Shown: positions 50,988 through 61,704, counted from the first letter of the stretch. The stretch: DNA of 64,000 nt from CAWCUU01 sp963798855 (GCA_963798855.1 CAWCUU010000004.1:62001-126000), one strand, 5' to 3'. Numbers and translations: made by a program. Notes: generated by a model from the letters alone, not told the origin.

Positions 50988-52439
50988 ATGGTCTTTCTCG
51001 ATTCGTTCGCCCAGGCCGGACCCATCCAGTACGTGCCCTTCGACGTGGTGGCCAAGCCGCTCGCCGTGGCGCTCGGTCTCTCGCTCGTCGTCGAACGCGG
51101 CGTGGAGCTGCTCAAGAACGTGCTCGACCTCTTCCCCGCGACCGCAGCCGGGCGGGCCGTGCGGCGCATGGACGACGTGGAAGCCGGCATCGAGGAGCTC
51201 GCTCGCTTCCACGGCGACGCCGCCGCCGGGGAGGCGGACGAAGAAGGATGGGCGAAGCTCGCCGAGCTGAAAGCCCGGATCGCCGACGCTCCGAAAGAGG
51301 AACAGCCTTCCCTGGAGAAGCAGATTGCGGAAGCCCGCTCGCAGCTGGGGGCTTCGACGGAGCTCGACGAGCGCTTCCGCCGTGAGACCCTGCTGGTCCA
51401 GCCGGCGAGCGACCCGAACGACGGCACGACCCTTCGTGCCTTCATGCTCCAGGCGACCGCGCTCGCGGCGGGCATCATCGCGGCTCGGGTGGCGGGCGTC
51501 GAGCTGTTCGGCCCGCTGGTCGCGCGGCTGCACCCGGGTATGGTCCTCTGGGGCGGCACCGCGACGGACTACCTGCTCACCGGCTTGCTGATCGGGGGCG
51601 GCAGCGGACCGGCGCACATGCTGATCCGCTTCATCGGCGAGCGGCGCATCACACTACCCGAGCCGATCGTCGAGGAGACCGTCGTCGCAAGGCAGGCCGC
51701 GACCGCTCCGCCAGCGGACGCACAGGTGATCGTCAGCGGGGACGTCGTCGCCGGACCTACCGCGCCGGCCGGGATCACCGTGCCAGGGGCGGCCTCAGGG
51801 TGGTTGGACATCCCCTACGCCGGGGGTGTCGACCGCGAGAAGCTGGAGGCGGTCCACCGCCGGCCGGCCGATCCTCAGCTCATCGTCTACCACCACACGG
51901 CGATGCCTCTCGCGAGCACGTTCGACGACGTGGTCCGGGTCATACGGGAGCGAAAGGACGCGAAGGGTCGACCCTGGATCACCGGCTACAACTGCGTCGT
52001 CACCCACGACGGCGGGATCCACGCCTTCTGTCGCTGGGATCGCTATGGCAACCACGCCGCAGGCTACAACGCGTGCTCGTTGGGGATCGCGCTGAACGGC
52101 AACTTCGAGACGGATCCATCGGTGCCGTTCTCGAATCCGGACGGCCGCTACGGCGCACCCGCGCCGACGCCCGCGCAACTCGAGTCCGCCGCGCGCGTTG
52201 TCGCTCTGTGGACGTACCTTTACGACATTCCTGCGACCTTCCACGACGCGCTGCCGGCGGAGCGGCCGCCCCGCGGCATCATCCCGCACAAGGCGCTGTC
52301 ACCGAAGACGTGCCCGGGCACCAACTTCCCCTACGCCGAGTTCCGGAAGCTGGTCGCCTTCCACCGGGACGCGTGGAGCGGCGCGCCCGGACAGGAGCGC
52401 ATCCATGCGTTCTCCCGGAAGCCGTTTCTCTTCGTCTGA
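50988..52439 (+). CDS. N-acetylmuramoyl-L-alanine amidase fused to a three-helix membrane module
   Basis: 483 residues behind AAGGAG. The N-terminal part carries three membrane helices: 'LAVALGLSLVVERGVELLK' (~27-45), 'LQATALAAGIIAARVAGVEL' (~150-170) and 'TDYLLTGLLIGGGSGPAHML' (~187-206), separated by a charged Glu/Ala helix. From ~295 an Amidase_2/PGRP domain follows: 'LIVYHHTAMPLASTFDDVVR' holds the first zinc His, and 'IIPHKALSPKTCPGTNFPY' the second His (~434) and Cys (~441). It cuts the stem peptide from glycan strands in peptidoglycan. No cleavable signal peptide; the side of the membrane is uncertain. The membrane module recurs in the next gene. Confidence 0.85.
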   Translation: MVFLDSFAQAGPIQYVPFDVVAKPLAVALGLSLVVERGVELLKNVLDLFPATAAGRAVRRMDDVEAGIEELARFHGDAAAGEADEEGWAKLAELKARIADAPKEEQPSLEKQIAEARSQLGASTELDERFRRETLLVQPASDPNDGTTLRAFMLQATALAAGIIAARVAGVELFGPLVARLHPGMVLWGGTATDYLLTGLLIGGGSGPAHMLIRFIGERRITLPEPIVEETVVARQAATAPPADAQVIVSGDVVAGPTAPAGITVPGAASGWLDIPYAGGVDREKLEAVHRRPADPQLIVYHHTAMPLASTFDDVVRVIRERKDAKGRPWITGYNCVVTHDGGIHAFCRWDRYGNHAAGYNACSLGIALNGNFETDPSVPFSNPDGRYGAPAPTPAQLESAARVVALWTYLYDIPATFHDALPAERPPRGIIPHKALSPKTCPGTNFPYAEFRKLVAFHRDAWSGAPGQERIHAFSRKPFLFV

Positions 52440-52448
52440 GGAGGCCCG

Positions 52449-53021
52449 ATGCTGCTACAGATCGACACGCAATCGACCGCCGACGTGTTGGAACAGAGCG
52501 CGCTGGTCTTCACGCTGGCGCTGGCCCTGGCGCTCGTCATCGAGCGTGTTCTGGAACTGCTCAAGTCGGGCTACGACCTGCTCGACAGCCACTACGATCT
52601 CGCGACGTTCTGGACCCGACGCACCGAGCGAACGCGCGACTTCATCGAGGCGCGGCTGCGCATCTTCGAGTACGTGGACGCGTCCGCCGCTGCCGGTCTG
52701 CTGAACCGCTTCAGCGACGTCGTGCTGGGGCCGCAGCACGGCCACACGGGCCAGGTGCCGATCCTCTGCGGCGACCTCGTCCGCGCATCCTGGATTCGTC
52801 TCGCGATCAAAGCGCTCGGGATGGCGATCGGGATCGGTATCGCCTTCCTGCTGAAGCTCGACCTGCTCGCGTTCACGACGCCCGTACCGCGCCCGGCCCA
52901 CGCATGGAGCATCGCCGTCACCGGAGCCGCCATAGGGCTCGGCTCCGGCATCGTCCACAAGCTGATCGACCAGATCGAGAAGAAACGACGCGAGCGAACC
53001 GCGGAGGCGTCCAATGCTTAG
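52449..53021 (+). CDS. Stand-alone three-helix membrane protein, paralogous to the amidase membrane module (holin-like candidate)
   Basis: 190 residues behind GAGGAGG, ten bases after the amidase stop. Helix 1 'LALALALVIERVLELLKSGY' and helix 3 'AVTGAAIGLGSGIVHKLIDQ' closely match the amidase's 'LGLSLVVERGVELLKNV' and 'LLTGLLIGGGSGPAHMLIRF' (shared pattern TG-2-IG-GSG-2-H-x-LI); helix 2 is 'AIKALGMAIGIGIAFLLKLD'. The C-terminus is strongly basic. Small size, several helices and position beside a wall hydrolase recall phage holins, but the family is not one I can name, so pore formation is inference. Confidence 0.65.
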   Translation: MLLQIDTQSTADVLEQSALVFTLALALALVIERVLELLKSGYDLLDSHYDLATFWTRRTERTRDFIEARLRIFEYVDASAAAGLLNRFSDVVLGPQHGHTGQVPILCGDLVRASWIRLAIKALGMAIGIGIAFLLKLDLLAFTTPVPRPAHAWSIAVTGAAIGLGSGIVHKLIDQIEKKRRERTAEASNA

Positions 53022-53451
53022 CTTGCTGAAGCACTACGACCTGCTCATCGCGGCAGGCCTGGTGGTCATCGCGCTCCTGGTGTTCTTCCTGTGGCGGATC
53101 GGGCTGCTACCGCGCAAGAGCATCCCGATGGTCGCGGGAGCGCTGCTCGGCGGGCTCGGGATCGTGATCTTCCGGGAGCGGCGGGCACGCACGCTGGACA
53201 AGGAGCTGAAGGAGGTGCAGGAGCGTATCCGAAAGCGCGAGGAAGAGCTCGATCGGCTGCAGCAGGAGCACGACCTGACCGACCGCGAGGTCGCAGAGCA
53301 CCGGGCGCACCTCGAGGAGCAGATCGACGCCCTCGAGAAACAGATCGCCGTGCTGCGCGCGCAGAACGCCGAAGAGCGCCGGCGCATCGATGAGGCGCCA
53401 CCCGGCGAGCTGCACGACGAGGCCGGCCGCATCGGGATGGACAACCCATGA
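53014..53451 (+). CDS. Membrane-anchored coiled-coil protein (spanin-like candidate)
   Basis: 145 residues overlapping the previous gene by eight bases. One or two N-terminal helices ('LIAAGLVVIALLVFFLWRIG', 'MVAGALLGGLGIVIF') followed by a long heptad-rich coiled coil at ~58-128 ('LDKELKEVQERIRKREEELD', 'EEQIDALEKQIAVLRAQNAE'). This layout, membrane anchor plus coiled coil, resembles the inner-membrane spanin of phages or LapA-like proteins (LapA-like names also fit). The neighbouring gene encodes an exported coiled-coil partner candidate. Confidence 0.65.
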   Translation: MLSLLKHYDLLIAAGLVVIALLVFFLWRIGLLPRKSIPMVAGALLGGLGIVIFRERRARTLDKELKEVQERIRKREEELDRLQQEHDLTDREVAEHRAHLEEQIDALEKQIAVLRAQNAEERRRIDEAPPGELHDEAGRIGMDNP

Positions 53452-53984
53452 GCGCCCCTCGATGGGTGGGGTCCGCGGCGCTTGCGGCGGCGCTGCTCCT
53501 GGCGAGCGCGCCGCCCGGCCAGGCCCAGCTGCCGGAGGCGCAGACCATCCGACGGCTTCCCAACGGGGGCTACGTCGTGCTGATCGGGACGGACTCCATG
53601 GTGGCGTTCCCCGACTCGATCGTGCGCACGATCCTCAAGATGCGCGCGGACCTCGACACCGAGCGTGCCGTCAACCAGCGGCTCCAGCGGCTCGATTCCC
53701 TGCGGCAGGCCGACACCGGCGAGGCCGACCGGCTGATCGCCGTCCAGCGTGAGTTGATCCAGCGGCAGGGCGAGCAGATCGCCGACCTCAAGCGCGAGGC
53801 CGACCTGCTGGAGCGCGCCCGCAGCGGCGGCTGGCTGACCGTCGAGCTCGGCGCGGGCGCCGGTCTGGACGACGGCGAGCCGGGCGTCGTCGCCGGCCTC
53901 GCCATCCGCCGGCTGCGCGCCTGGGCGCTGCTGCAGAAAGACAACCCCGGTCTCTTCCTGGGGACCAGCTTCCCGATCTTTTGA
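53448..53984 (+). CDS. Exported coiled-coil protein of unknown function
   Basis: 178 residues, overlapping the previous stop by four bases. Signal peptide ending PPGQAQ (no lipobox Cys, so not a lipoprotein). Residues ~60-128 are coiled coil ('RADLDTERAVNQRLQRLDSL', 'RELIQRQGEQIADLKREADL'). The end is strand-rich ('WLTVELGAGAGLDDGEPGVV', 'NPGLFLGTSFPIF') with a terminal Phe as in outer-membrane proteins. Last gene of the plus-strand run before the sheath locus. Could pair across the periplasm with the membrane-anchored coiled coil. Confidence 0.65.
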   Translation: MSAPRWVGSAALAAALLLASAPPGQAQLPEAQTIRRLPNGGYVVLIGTDSMVAFPDSIVRTILKMRADLDTERAVNQRLQRLDSLRQADTGEADRLIAVQRELIQRQGEQIADLKREADLLERARSGGWLTVELGAGAGLDDGEPGVVAGLAIRRLRAWALLQKDNPGLFLGTSFPIF

Positions 53985-54061
53985 GGTGGGACGACGGCGA
54001 CACAGGCCGATGACGCGGTGCCGAGCTCGATCGAGCGGCCGACAGGGTGCGAGGACGCAGC

Positions 54062-54454
54062 TCACCCACCGCCTGGAGGCACCCCCGGCGTTTCCCGCAA
54101 CGCGGCGAGCAGGGAGCCCGCGCTGATGGTCCCCAGGAGACGCGGCACGACGCGCAACTCGAAGGCGAACGCCACCCGGGCATCGTCGGACAGTCCGAGA
54201 ACGCGCAGGTCGGGATTCTGCTTCACGATAGGCTCGTAACCCGCCGGAAGGGATGTACCCTGCAGCCCCACGATCACCGCATCCACGTGCGTAGCCGTGA
54301 GCGTATCGCGCACCCCGTCTGGGCCCGACACCTCCGACAACAGCACTAGGCGGGGGTCCTTGGCGATCTCGGCGCGAAGGATCTCGCCGGCCATCGAGGG
54401 CACGGCGGCGATGAGGATCCTGATGGCCTGCACCTCGTGAGAAGTTCGCTCCAC
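54062..54454 (-). CDS. Receiver-like protein lacking the phospho-acceptor (stand-alone)
   Basis: 130 residues, GTG start at 54454. 'IRILIAAVPSMAGEILRAEI' and 'THVDAVIVGLQGTSLPAGYE' follow the receiver-domain pattern of beta-strand and helix, but the acidic pair after strand 1 is absent and the Asp expected after 'DAVIV' is Gly. 'RVLGLSDDARVAFAFEL' corresponds to strand 4. No output domain. It is divergent from the sheath gene with 302 bases between, and shares the missing acidic pair with the LuxR-type regulator at 44 kb. Possibly an anti-activator or partner protein; function unknown. Confidence 0.5.
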   Translation of the reverse strand: MERTSHEVQAIRILIAAVPSMAGEILRAEIAKDPRLVLLSEVSGPDGVRDTLTATHVDAVIVGLQGTSLPAGYEPIVKQNPDLRVLGLSDDARVAFAFELRVVPRLLGTISAGSLLAALRETPGVPPGGG

Positions 54455-54621
54455 GATTGGGGAGCGATCGCCCGAGCGCCATCCGCCAAAGGGTGCAGAT
54501 CCACGGCACTCGCGGCAGCCCGATCGGCGTCGCGCGGTCCGGCGTCGATGAACGCCAGCCTCCGAGCCCCCCTTCCGGATCTAGATCGTTCGGTGCATCC
54601 GAACCCCGACCAACGGTTCAT

Positions 54622-54650
54622 TTTCGAGCCGGGTGGTCGAGCGAGATACT
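54622..54650 (+). promoter_or_regulatory. Possible promoter of the sheath operon
   Basis: TTTCGA (54622-54627) and GATACT (54645-54650) with 17 bases between, about 105 bases upstream of the sheath start. Moderate match only; nothing else stands out in the 302-base gap. Confidence 0.3.
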
Positions 54651-54756
54651 GAGCGTTGCGCTCCCGGCGTACGTGCGGGCCGTTTCGCGCAACGACCGCC
54701 CGACGGCAGGGAGCGAGGCCGGAATCGAGAGAGCATGACCTGAGCAGGAGGCTGGC

Positions 54757-56331
54757 ATGCCGGTAACCGTCGCGTTCCCGGGAGTCTACATCGACGAGCT
54801 GCCGAGCTCGGTGCGGACGATCGCGGGAGTGAGCACCTCGGTGACGGGACTGATCGGGCGCGCGCTGCGTGGCCCGGTCAACCGGGCGACCGTCATTCAC
54901 GGCTTCGGCGAGTACGAGCGCATCTTCGGCGGGCTGTGGTCGCGGAGCGCACTGAGCTACGCCGTGCGACACTACTTTCAGAACGGCGGCGGGACGGCGG
55001 TCATCGTGCGCGTCCACGGCGGCGCGACCACCGCGTCGCTGGATCTGGGCGATGGCGTCACGCTGGACGCGGCAAATCCGGGCCGCTGGGGGGCGAGCCT
55101 GAGAGCCCGCGTCGATCACGACACGATCGACCCGTCCGACGACACGCTCTTCAACCTGTCCGTGAAGGATCTCGGCACCGGCACGGTCGAGATCCACCGC
55201 AACCTGAGCACGGAGGCGACCTCGAAGCGGTTCGCCACGCAAGTGCTCGAGGACGAGTCGGTGCTGGTGCGCGTTTCCGCTCTGCCCGCTCAGCCGCCCG
55301 AGACGCCGGCTCCTGCGGCGGGCGCGACGGACTTCGAGGATGGCCCCACGGGCCAGCCGTCGAACGTGATCGTCGCGACCGGGGGCGCCGATGACTCCGG
55401 ACCCCTGCCCGACAACGCCATCCTCGGGGGAGCCGGTCCGCCGAAGACGGGGCTCAACGCTTTCGACGAGACGGAGGACCTGAACCTGCTCTGCATCCCG
55501 CCCTACGACACCGCGGGCTTCGATGGGGACACGAGCGCGCAGGTACGAACCGCGGCGCTGACGTATGTGCGCGAGCGGCGGGCGGTGCTGCTCGTCGATC
55601 CGCCGAGTGCGTGGAACGACGTCAGCGATCCGATCAGCACCGGGAGCGGCGTGGACAGCGCCGGCTTCGGCCTCGCGCGGGACGCGAACGCTGCCATCTA
55701 CTTTCCGCGGATCCGCTGTCCGGACCCGCTCCAGGACGGCCGGCTGGCGACATTCGCGCCGTCAGGCGCGATTGCCGGCGTGATCGCGCGTATCGACACC
55801 GAGCGAGGCGTGTGGAAGGCGGCCGCGGGAACCGAGGCTACGCTCCTCGGCGTGAGCGAGCTGAGCGTGCCGCTCACCGACGCGGAGAACGGTCAGCTCA
55901 ACCCGCAGGGCATCAACTGCCTGCGCGTCCTGCCGGGCGCGGGCCGCGTGGTCTGGGGTGCGCGCACAATGCGCGGCGCGGACCGCCTGGCCGACCAGTG
56001 GAAGTACCTGCCCGTGCGTCGGACGGCGCTCTACATCGAGGAGAGCCTCTATCGCGGAACGAGCTGGGTGGTCTTCGAGCCGAACGACGAACCCCTGTGG
56101 TCGCAGATCCGGCTGAACGTCGGCGCCTTCATGAACAACCTCTTCCGACAGGGCGCCTTCCAGGGGACGACATCGCGAGAGGCGTACTTCGTCAAGTGCG
56201 ATGGCGAAACAACCACGCAGAACGACATCAACCTCGGGATCGTCAACATCCTGGTGGGCTTCGCACCTCTGAAGCCCGCCGAGTTCGTGATCATCCACAT
56301 CATGCAGATGGCCGGTCAGGTGGCCACGTGA
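54757..56331 (+). CDS. Contractile tail sheath protein (eCIS, Afp/Pvc2-4 type)
   Basis: 524 residues behind GCAGGAGG. 'PGVYIDELPSSVRTIAGVST' is the classic N-terminal sheath opening. 'VIHGFGEYERIFGG' and 'YAVRHYFQNGGGTAVIVRV' belong to its first domain. The conserved C-terminal domain (~400-524) contains 'LPVRRTALYIEESLYRGTSW', 'VFEPNDEPLWSQIRLNVGAF' and 'EFVIIHIMQMAGQ'. Sheath subunits stack around the tube in an extended state and contract to fire it. Only one sheath gene is visible, whereas Photorhabdus Pvc and Afp carry three. First gene of the eCIS operon. Confidence 0.96.
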   Translation: MPVTVAFPGVYIDELPSSVRTIAGVSTSVTGLIGRALRGPVNRATVIHGFGEYERIFGGLWSRSALSYAVRHYFQNGGGTAVIVRVHGGATTASLDLGDGVTLDAANPGRWGASLRARVDHDTIDPSDDTLFNLSVKDLGTGTVEIHRNLSTEATSKRFATQVLEDESVLVRVSALPAQPPETPAPAAGATDFEDGPTGQPSNVIVATGGADDSGPLPDNAILGGAGPPKTGLNAFDETEDLNLLCIPPYDTAGFDGDTSAQVRTAALTYVRERRAVLLVDPPSAWNDVSDPISTGSGVDSAGFGLARDANAAIYFPRIRCPDPLQDGRLATFAPSGAIAGVIARIDTERGVWKAAAGTEATLLGVSELSVPLTDAENGQLNPQGINCLRVLPGAGRVVWGARTMRGADRLADQWKYLPVRRTALYIEESLYRGTSWVVFEPNDEPLWSQIRLNVGAFMNNLFRQGAFQGTTSREAYFVKCDGETTTQNDINLGIVNILVGFAPLKPAEFVIIHIMQMAGQVAT

Positions 56332-56346
56332 GCTCGGGGGCAGCCC

Positions 56347-56868
56347 ATGCCAAGCTTCAGCGTCAATAGCAGCCGCTTCGATCCGTACAAGAATTTCAAG
56401 TTCCGCGTGAAGTGGGACGGCCGCTACGTGGCCGGGATCAGCAAGGTCGGCTCATTGAAACGCAGCACGACACCGATCGAGCACCGCGAAGGCGGCGACC
56501 CGAGCATCGTGCGCAAGTCGCCGGGCCAGACGAAGTACGAGCCGATCACGCTGGAGCGCGGGGTGACGCACGACACCGAGTTCGAGAAGTGGGCGAACAA
56601 GGTGTGGAATTTCGGCTCGGGTCTCGGGGCGGAGATCTCGCTCAAGGACTTCCGCAAGGACATCCTGATCGAGGTCTACAACGAGGCGGGCCAGCTCGCG
56701 CTCGCCTACAAGGTGTTTCGCTGCTGGGTTTCGGAATATCAGGCCCTGCCCGACCTGGATGCGAGCGCCGGCGCGATCGCGATCCAGACGATCAAGCTCG
56801 AGAACGAAGGCTGGGAGCGCGACTACGACGTGACCGAGCCGGCCGAGCCGAGCTTCACCGAGCCGTGA
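56347..56868 (+). CDS. Inner tube protein (gp19-like, Afp/Pvc1 type)
   Basis: 173 residues, 15 bases after the sheath. 'DPYKNFKFRVKWDGRYVAGI' and 'SGPGQTKYEPITLERGVTHD'-like sequence (literal KSPGQTKYEPITLERGVT) are the signature of the T4-gp19/Hcp-like tail-tube family, followed by 'FRKDILIEVYNEAGQLALAY' and a terminal 'LENEGWERD'. Hexamers stack into the tube that carries cargo and is pushed out on contraction. Confidence 0.95.
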   Translation: MPSFSVNSSRFDPYKNFKFRVKWDGRYVAGISKVGSLKRSTTPIEHREGGDPSIVRKSPGQTKYEPITLERGVTHDTEFEKWANKVWNFGSGLGAEISLKDFRKDILIEVYNEAGQLALAYKVFRCWVSEYQALPDLDASAGAIAIQTIKLENEGWERDYDVTEPAEPSFTEP

Positions 56869-56871
56869 TCC

Positions 56872-57606
56872 ATGAGGCTTCCGACCGAGCGCCAGCTGCT
56901 CGAATTGTGGGAGCGCGGCTCCGCGTCGTCGCCGTCGGCCCGCGCCGACGCGCTGCTCGCGCTGGCCGAGCCGGAGCTTTCCGCGGAGGCCCTCGCGGAG
57001 CTCCCGCTGGGCGAGCGCGAACGCGTGCTCCTCGCCCTTCGACGCGCCCTGCTCGGTCCGCGCATGGTCGCGCTCGCCGCCTGCCCGCGCTGCGGCGAGC
57101 GGCATGATGTGGAATTCGAGATCGATGCCCTCATCGCCGCCTCCCCTTCCCCGCCGCCTCGAACCGTCGCACTGCGACACGGTGACCTCGCGCTGACCCT
57201 CCGTCCGATCACGGTCGGCGACTACGACGAGGCGATGCGACTGCGTGACGGCGGGGCCGCCGCGGACACACTCCTCGCCCGCTGCGTTGTGGAGGCGAGG
57301 CGAGGCGAGGAGCCGGTCGAGCCCGGCGCGCTGCCGGATGACGCGCGGGCCGCGGCGGCAGCGGCGCTCGCCGCGGCCGACCCGCTTTGCCGCCTGACCA
57401 CGGACCTCGAGTGCAGCGCGTGCAGAGCGCGGTGGGACGCGGAGCTCGACACCGCGGACTACCTGTGGAGCGAGCTGCATTCCTGGGCGGGGCACCTGAT
57501 GGGCGACGTCCACGCCCTCGCCGCCGCGTACGGCTGGACCGAGGATGACGTCCTGCAGCTCAGCCCCTGGCGCCGCGCCGCCTACGTTTCCCTGGCGGGT
57601 GGCTGA
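56872..57606 (+). CDS. eCIS zinc-ribbon protein, T4 baseplate-hub assembly chaperone-like
   Basis: 244 residues starting three bases after the tube gene. Helical N-terminus ('ADALLALAEPELSAEALAEL', 'ERERVLLALRRALLGPRMVA'), then two Cys pairs, CPRCG (~67-71) and CSAC (~183-186), that could form a split zinc ribbon. Ends 'WTEDDVLQLSPWRRAAYVSL'. Proteins of this type and position are typical of eCIS loci and are often labelled T4 gp26-like baseplate hub chaperones; that role is by family and position. Coupled to the next gene by a TGATG overlap. Confidence 0.7.
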   Translation: MRLPTERQLLELWERGSASSPSARADALLALAEPELSAEALAELPLGERERVLLALRRALLGPRMVALAACPRCGERHDVEFEIDALIAASPSPPPRTVALRHGDLALTLRPITVGDYDEAMRLRDGGAAADTLLARCVVEARRGEEPVEPGALPDDARAAAAAALAAADPLCRLTTDLECSACRARWDAELDTADYLWSELHSWAGHLMGDVHALAAAYGWTEDDVLQLSPWRRAAYVSLAGG

Positions 57607-58511
57607 TGAACCTCTTCGATGCACTCGCCGCCCGGGCCGCCGGTGAAGCCGCGGTGCTGGTTCCCCGCCCCGTCTCGCGCTTCGCTCCCGGGCTCCAGTC
57701 GGCTGCGGCCGCTGCACCGGATGCGGTGGCCACCGTCGCGACGGTGTCGCCCGGCACGCGCCCTCCACCTCGACGCTACCGTCCAGCGGACGAACCGCCG
57801 CAGGTCGCGGCGGGGCCACCCGCTGCGCCGACCCCATTCGCAGCCGAGGCCGGGCCGCAACGCGGCGGCGATGGGTTCGGTGACCCGCGACGCTCCGCCG
57901 TGACCCCGCGCGCGGAACCCGGGTCGCCGGATGTCCAGGCGCCGGAGCCGCGGACGGATGCCGACCGGGCCGGCCACTCGGGGGGCGTCACGGCGCGTAC
58001 GCGCGTCGCGCGCGGACCGCGGAGCGGCGAGTCGACATCACCCGCGCCCACGCCGCACGAAGAAGCGCCGGAGCTTCCACCGATCGCGGCGTTGCTCGCG
58101 CGCTCGCACGCGGCTCGAGTCGAGTCGCCGGAGCCCGCGGCCATCGAGCCGGCGATCCGTCCCGGCGACCACGCGGCGATGGGTGAGCCGAGGGCCGCCG
58201 AACCAACCAGAGAGCGGCACCCATCCACGGCTTCGTCCGCTGCGCGACGGCCCACGCCCGACCCGCCGCTGCTCGTCGCGCCGGGAACGCCGCCGGTCCC
58301 TGCTGCGTCGCGGGCCGACGCCCTGCGGGTGGGAGAGCCGACGAAGTCCGGAATGGCCGGCGAAGAGCAGGGCCCGGTGATCGAGATCACCATCGGCCGG
58401 GTCGAAGTGCGGGCCGTCACGCCGCCGAGCCCGAAGCCGAAGGCCGCGCCGACGAGGCCGCGGGTCTCGCTGGAGGAGTATCTCCACCGTCGCCCCGGGC
58501 GGACGCGATGA
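57606..58511 (+). CDS. Disordered Pro/Ala-rich eCIS protein with a conserved C-terminal motif
   Basis: 301 residues, overlapping its upstream neighbour by one base and the next gene by four. Residues ~20-250 are low-complexity Pro/Ala/Arg/Glu with no predictable fold. The last 50 residues contain 'VIEITIGRVEVRAVTPPSPK' and 'RPRVSLEEYLHRR', short segments that I recall ending otherwise variable proteins at this position in eCIS loci. May be a flexible linker or assembly factor. The high density of overlapping open frames here reflects GC-rich low-complexity codons; this frame is supported by its start/stop overlaps. Confidence 0.65.
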   Translation: MNLFDALAARAAGEAAVLVPRPVSRFAPGLQSAAAAAPDAVATVATVSPGTRPPPRRYRPADEPPQVAAGPPAAPTPFAAEAGPQRGGDGFGDPRRSAVTPRAEPGSPDVQAPEPRTDADRAGHSGGVTARTRVARGPRSGESTSPAPTPHEEAPELPPIAALLARSHAARVESPEPAAIEPAIRPGDHAAMGEPRAAEPTRERHPSTASSAARRPTPDPPLLVAPGTPPVPAASRADALRVGEPTKSGMAGEEQGPVIEITIGRVEVRAVTPPSPKPKAAPTRPRVSLEEYLHRRPGRTR

Positions 58512-59748
58512 CTTCCGCGCTGGGACTGGGCGCGGTCACGGCCGTGCTGCGCGACCTGCTGATCAACGGCGTGATCGACCACGACCTGGTGTCGAGCGTC
58601 GGGGACGTGACGGTCAGCGCGCTGCCGCCGGACCGAGTCGACGACTCGGCGCCGAACGCGCCGAGCCAGCTGAACGTGTTCCTGTACGCGGTCACGCCCA
58701 ACACGGGCTGGCGCAACGCGGGGCTTCCCGCGCGCGCGGCGAACGGCGCGCGGTCGAGCGCGGATCCGCTCGCGCTCGACCTGCACTACCTGCTGACCGC
58801 GTTCGGAGCGGAAAATTTCCACGCGGAGATCCTGCTGGGATACGCCATGCAGCTGCTGCACGAGAACCCCGTGCTCACCCGCGACGCGATTCGCACCGCT
58901 CTCGCGCCCCCTTCGCCAGTGCCGGGTGGGTCCTCGCTGCCACCCACGCTCCAGGCGCTGGGCAACTCGGAGCTCGCGGACCAGCTGGAGCAGATCCGTA
59001 TCACCCCCGAGACGGTCGGGCTCGACGAGATGTGGAAGCTGTGGTCGGGCATGCAAACACATTACCGTCTGAGCGCGGCGTACACGGCGACTGCCGTGCT
59101 CATCGAGCGGCGTCGCAGCTTCCACACGGCACCGCCCGCGCTGACCCGCAATCTGGTCGTGCGGGCGGCCAAGCGGCCGCTCGTCCTCGGCGTCGAGCCG
59201 CAGCTCATCCCGCCCGGCGGCACGCTCGTCCTGCGCGGCGAGCACCTGCGGGCCGACGACGTGCACGCGCGCTTCGCGAGCGGCGTGGTTCCCGTGCCGG
59301 TCGCCAACGTGCGCCAAACGCGACTCACGGTCGCGGCTCCGGCCGGGCTGCTCGCGGGCGTCAACACCGTGCAGGTCGAGCACCCGGTCGACTTCGGCAC
59401 ACCGGTCGAGCCGCACGTCGGGCTGATCTCGAACCTCGCGGCGTTCATCGTGACGCCCTCGATCACGAGTCCGACGCCGATCGCCGCCACCGTAGGGACG
59501 CCTTTCACGATCACCCTGTCACCGGAGCTGGGTCGCTCGCAGCGCGTGGAGCTGGTGCTCGGAGAGCGCACGGTCCCCCTCCCCGCCCGTCCGCCCACGG
59601 ACCCGCCCGCGTCCGCGACGCTCGACATCACGCTGCCGCCGGGCACCCCCAGCGGCACCACGCTCTTCCGCGTGCGCATCGACGGCGCGGAGACGCCCCT
59701 CGAGCGAGCCGTCACGGGCCAGTTCGTCGGCCCGTTGATCACGGTGTC

Positions 59749-59752
<4 letters not shown>
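58508..59752 (+). CDS. DUF4255 sheath terminator/cap protein (Pvc16-like) with Ig/IPT domains
   Basis: 414 residues. Residues 1-190 are DUF4255: 'LGAVTAVLRDLLINGVIDHD', 'QLNVFLYAVTPNTGWRN', 'LALDLHYLLTAFGAENFHAE' and 'ILLGYAMQLLHENPVLTRDA'. Family members cap the distal end of the sheath-tube complex and fix its length. Residues ~215-310 form an IPT/TIG domain ('GVEPQLIPPGGTLVLRGEHL') and ~320-410 another beta-sandwich, an extension found in some but not all eCIS lineages. Stop overlaps the ATPase start (ATGA). Confidence 0.93.
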
Positions 59753-61700
<1,948 letters not shown>

Positions 61701-61704
<4 letters not shown>

